From Promethearchaeota archaeon (GTDB lineage Archaea; Asgardarchaeota; Lokiarchaeia; Sigynarchaeales; SOKP01), in NCBI GenBank assembly GCA_016839845.1, contig JAEOTL010000264.1:1-16425 (forward strand): a stretch of 16,425 nucleotides of DNA, given 5' to 3'. Below are positions 15,098 to 16,425 of this stretch, piece after piece. The notes beneath the pieces were generated by a model that worked only from the letters and a program-made list of their open reading frames with translations, searched no databases and was not told the DNA's origin. Position 1 is the first letter of the stretch, and each line of letters opens with the position of its first letter. Made by a program: the position numbers and the translations under genes.

Positions 15098-15958
15098 TCA
15101 TAGGTTGAGTAATTTCATGGCATTCAATCCCATTATTTTCTCGAAATCTTCCTTAGGAAGAAAATCACTAGTATCAAAATAATTTACAGCAATTTCTATC
15201 ATCTCAGGAGTATTCCCGTCTGAACCATACAGAATTTTATGCACTCCGATAACTTCTTTTGCCCGAAGTAACATCTCTTTTAAACGAATGGGCATCATAT
15301 ATGCCAAATTGCTTAAATCCAGATATACATTTGGATACTGAGCTGCCAATGCAATAGCGATGTCAATAAATGGATATCCCATATGAGTTATAATAATCTT
15401 AGCCCTGGGATATGAACTGGCAAATTCATCAATATAAATAGGGTTTGAATAGGTTAATACGTTCCTCCTTGTCCCAGGTGGAGGATAGCCACAATGCATA
15501 ACAATTGGAACCTGATATTTATGAGCAGCCTCTAGTACAGGATATATTAATTGATCATTTAATCTCTTCTCTCGGAATGTAAGCATTACCTTAAATCCCT
15601 TGTAGCCTTCCTCAACAATAGCTTTTCGTATCTCCTCTGTAGCATCAAGACCTTCACTAGATTTTTCAGGAGCATTATAAAATGGAATGAAGACTTCTGG
15701 AGCAAAATTAACCCAGTTCTTCACCTCTTGATTTTCTTTCATGTTTACGGGTAAAAGGACGACTTTTTCAATACGCGCTTTTTTTAGATGGAATATGGCC
15801 TTTTCCTTTATATCCTTTGTTTCTATGGTTTTGATTTCTTCAAATTTTTCTCTCATTCTCTCAAAAAAACCATATTCCTTGAATATCGACATACCTGCCT
15901 CAACAATTTTTCTCGAATTCAGAGGAGGGAAAAGATGACAATGAAAATCGATTCTCAA
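15098..15958 (-). CDS. Amidohydrolase-superfamily metal-dependent hydrolase (Amidohydro_2/ACMSD-like)
   Basis: This TIM-barrel metalloenzyme has 286 residues. The N-terminal R-I-D-F-H-C-H gives the HxH pair (His6, His8) at the end of strand 1. V-M-H-C-G (153-157) gives His155, I-I-T-H-M-G (189-194) gives His192, and L-Y-G-S-D-G-N (243-249) gives the catalytic Asp247. K-V-M-L (123-126) lies on the strand that carries a Lys in carbamylated family members. The pattern is that of the Amidohydro_2 group (2-amino-3-carboxymuconate semialdehyde decarboxylase, gamma-resorcylate decarboxylase, hydratases and lactonases), so it may be a decarboxylase, hydratase or hydrolase. The start is TTG at 15958: an in-frame stop lies four codons upstream, no ATG is available, and the product then begins exactly at the usual family N-terminus. 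It lies 54 bases ahead of the cyclase-family gene and 77 bases after the flavoprotein gene. Confidence 0.9.
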   Translation of the reverse strand: MRIDFHCHLFPPLNSRKIVEAGMSIFKEYGFFERMREKFEEIKTIETKDIKEKAIFHLKKARIEKVVLLPVNMKENQEVKNWVNFAPEVFIPFYNAPEKSSEGLDATEEIRKAIVEEGYKGFKVMLTFREKRLNDQLIYPVLEAAHKYQVPIVMHCGYPPPGTRRNVLTYSNPIYIDEFASSYPRAKIIITHMGYPFIDIAIALAAQYPNVYLDLSNLAYMMPIRLKEMLLRAKEVIGVHKILYGSDGNTPEMIEIAVNYFDTSDFLPKEDFEKIMGLNAMKLLNL

Positions 15959-15984
15959 TATCTATCACTTCAACCTATTTTAAG

Positions 15985-16000
15985 ATGATCTTATTATAAT
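15985..16000 (-). promoter_or_regulatory. TATA-like box ahead of the amidohydrolase gene
   Basis: AAATTATAATAAGATC on the minus strand lies 27-42 bases before the TTG start at 15958, suggesting that this gene can be transcribed on its own. Confidence 0.35.
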
Positions 16001-16035
16001 TTTAAAAGTGTTTTCAGTAATTTATTACTAATTAT

Positions 16036-16425
16036 TTATCCCCGAAGTCGTTTGGCTACTTTCAGAACATTCGATCCGAGAATTTCTGCCTGTATTAGTC
16101 GTTTTTCTTGTTTTAAAATATCTCTTGGCTTGTCAGCTACAGCGGTTACTCCATTTAATTCACCAGGTACACAAACAATTCCACAAGAGAGCATCCATCT
16201 ATATATGGCATTAATAGTTAAAGCTTGTCCCCCACCAGTCCCACGACCTACAGCAATTGCCCCACCTACTTTCCCTTCCAATGGTCTTTTTATATTTACC
16301 GCGTAATGTCTATCGAGTACTGAAAGTAATTGGGAACTAACATTTCGAGAATATACCGGACTTGATACGATAATTGCATCACACCAACCAAATGCTTCAT
16401 AAATTCCTTGCATATCATCATCAAT
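16036..16425 (-). CDS. Partial flavodoxin-fold NAD(P)H-dependent FMN reductase / iron-sulfur-flavoprotein-like
   Basis: The gene enters from the right edge; 129 C-terminal residues are visible. The frame stays open past the ATG at 16413 (I-D-D-D-M-Q-G-I-Y), so that methionine is internal. The segment D-A-I-I-V-S-S-P-V-Y-S-R-N-V-S-S-Q-L followed by L-D-R is the FMN-binding loop signature of the NADPH-dependent FMN reductase and iron-sulfur flavoprotein families. G-K-V-G-G-A-I-A-V-G-R-G-T-G-G-G-Q (48-64) forms the next strand and its glycine-rich flavin loop. These proteins transfer electrons through FMN, with NAD(P)H, ferredoxin or a cysteine-bound 4Fe-4S cluster as partner. The N-terminal part that would show a cluster motif lies outside the window. 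Same strand as the amidohydrolase and cyclase genes, 77 bases upstream. Confidence 0.87.
   Translation of the reverse strand: MDDDMQGIYEAFGWCDAIIVSSPVYSRNVSSQLLSVLDRHYAVNIKRPLEGKVGGAIAVGRGTGGGQALTINAIYRWMLSCGIVCVPGELNGVTAVADKPRDILKQEKRLIQAEILGSNVLKVAKRLRG

Noticed and set aside
14258..15958. Assignment to the kynurenine pathway of tryptophan breakdown
   Set aside because: Both families are broad and the link rests only on the names of their best-known members; no other pathway gene is present.
1..16425. CRISPR array, tRNA, rRNA, insertion sequence or integrase
   Set aside because: No spaced direct repeats, no cloverleaf-like segments in the gaps, and no transposase or integrase motifs were found on either strand.

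Overview
The window most likely comes from an Asgard archaeon (Lokiarchaeia-like), probably a metagenome contig. The base composition is AT-rich with T-rich gene ends. Ribosome-binding sites are archaeal (GAGGTGAT before the GTPase, GGTGA before the permease), and several genes have a TATA-like box about 30 bases ahead of the ATG, as in leaderless archaeal transcripts. The gene content also fits: a Ras/Rab-like small GTPase, a roadblock/LC7 protein, a membrane protein ending in what looks like a longin-like domain, and a histone-deacetylase-fold enzyme. The lineage call rests on gene content only; no marker gene or rRNA is present.

Layout. 1-742 (-): N-terminal part of a probable TIM-barrel glycoside-hydrolase-like protein, cut by the window edge. 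743-1056: AT-rich spacer. 1057-1593 (+): small GTPase whose start region looks frame-disrupted. 1639-2565 (-): winged-helix-like protein, convergent with the GTPase. 2804-4576 (-): AMP-forming acyl-CoA ligase. 4710-10302 (-): a run of envelope genes, namely a 701-residue surface protein with signal peptide and C-terminal anchor, a nine-helix membrane protein, a membrane protein with a cytosolic-type zinc ribbon, and a MacB/LolD-type ABC ATPase preceded by an unusually small FtsX-like permease. 10403-10804 (+): roadblock protein, tail to tail with the HDAC-family deacetylase (10817-11914, -). The deacetylase is divergent from the 744-residue polytopic protein with a C-terminal longin-like region (12010-14244, +). 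14258-16425 (-): three enzyme genes, namely a cyclase-family metallohydrolase, an amidohydrolase and a flavodoxin-fold flavoprotein cut by the right edge.

How the genes may work together. The ATPase and permease form a clear operon, with the ATPase ribosome-binding site overlapping the permease stop. The three enzymes at the right end share a strand and could process small acids or amides, but TATA-like boxes ahead of two of them argue against one obligatory operon. GTPase, roadblock and longin-like proteins belong to families that interact in eukaryotic and Asgard trafficking and signalling. They are not in one operon here, so any cooperation is inference. No rRNA, tRNA, CRISPR array, insertion sequence or integrase was seen.
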